60,000 nucleotides of DNA, from the NCBI GenBank assembly GCA_950295325.1, contig OX485807.1, positions 24,587,666 through 24,647,665 of the forward strand, read 5' to 3'. Of this stretch, positions 59,879 to 60,000 are shown piece after piece (the first letter of the stretch is position 1; each line of letters begins with the position of its first letter). Source of the DNA: Polytrichum commune. Lineage: Eukaryota; Streptophyta; Polytrichopsida; Polytrichales; Polytrichaceae. Both the position numbers and the translations under genes were made by a program. The notes under the pieces are model-generated. The model was given only the letters and a program-made list of their open reading frames with translations. It had not been told where the DNA came from and did not search any database.

Positions 59879-60000
59879 TGGTGATTGCTTGGGGAGGGTT
59901 GTATATTACATGCGGCTGAGGGGTATTATTATAGGGGAGTTTTGATGGCCTAGTCCAATTAAATACACCATTCAATTACCTAATTATTGGATTCATTGTG

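Overview
The window reads as nuclear DNA of a land plant. It has one spliced plant-type gene at the left edge, followed by about 55 kb of AT-rich, gene-poor DNA built from transposon remnants, MITEs, LINE tails and simple repeats. A large-genome non-seed plant such as a fern would fit the style of the LINE and Harbinger sequences, but that is an impression from memory and the species is not shown by the sequence. No bacterial-type operons, CRISPR arrays, rRNA or tRNA genes were seen. Region 1 (1-6000): a plasma-membrane H+-ATPase gene on the minus strand. Fifteen exons can be joined in frame into 696 residues, from the start codon at 4890 to transmembrane segment M6; the 3' part (M7-M10 and the autoinhibitory C-terminus) lies beyond base 1. 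One intron uses a GC-AG splice pair and one exon is only 33 nt. Upstream is a GC-rich, pyrimidine-rich leader/promoter with a strong G-quadruplex motif, an overlapping upstream ATG and CT microsatellites. Region 2 (6000-26300): no convincing gene. It holds nested and tandem repeats (a MITE split by two tandem copies of a ~430 bp repeat), several small elements with TTA/TAA target duplications, a hAT-like MITE with an 8 bp duplication, LINE remnants and many microsatellites. Region 3 (26300-30350): a 3.76 kb PIF/Harbinger element with terminal inverted repeats and a TTA duplication, inserted into a 42 bp tandem array. It carries a DDE nuclease gene (plus strand, riddled with stops) and a Myb/SANT-like gene (minus strand, exon bodies still open) whose tails overlap. 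Region 4 (30350-54500): LINE 3' ends, one with poly(A) and a 15 bp target duplication; more Tourist-like elements, including a 1.4 kb one with a nested MITE; a small Stowaway-like hairpin element; and diverged copies of the same repeat families. Region 5 (54500-60000): a 0.9 kb hAT-like element with an 8 bp duplication carries a GC-rich open frame for a zinc-finger-like protein interrupted by a single nonsense codon; then a 200 bp tandem duplication, another Tourist-like MITE and a 25-G run. The only likely functional host gene is the H+-ATPase. The most interesting object is the zinc-finger reading frame inside the element at 54.5-55.4 kb. All family names rest on motif recognition; no database search was run.
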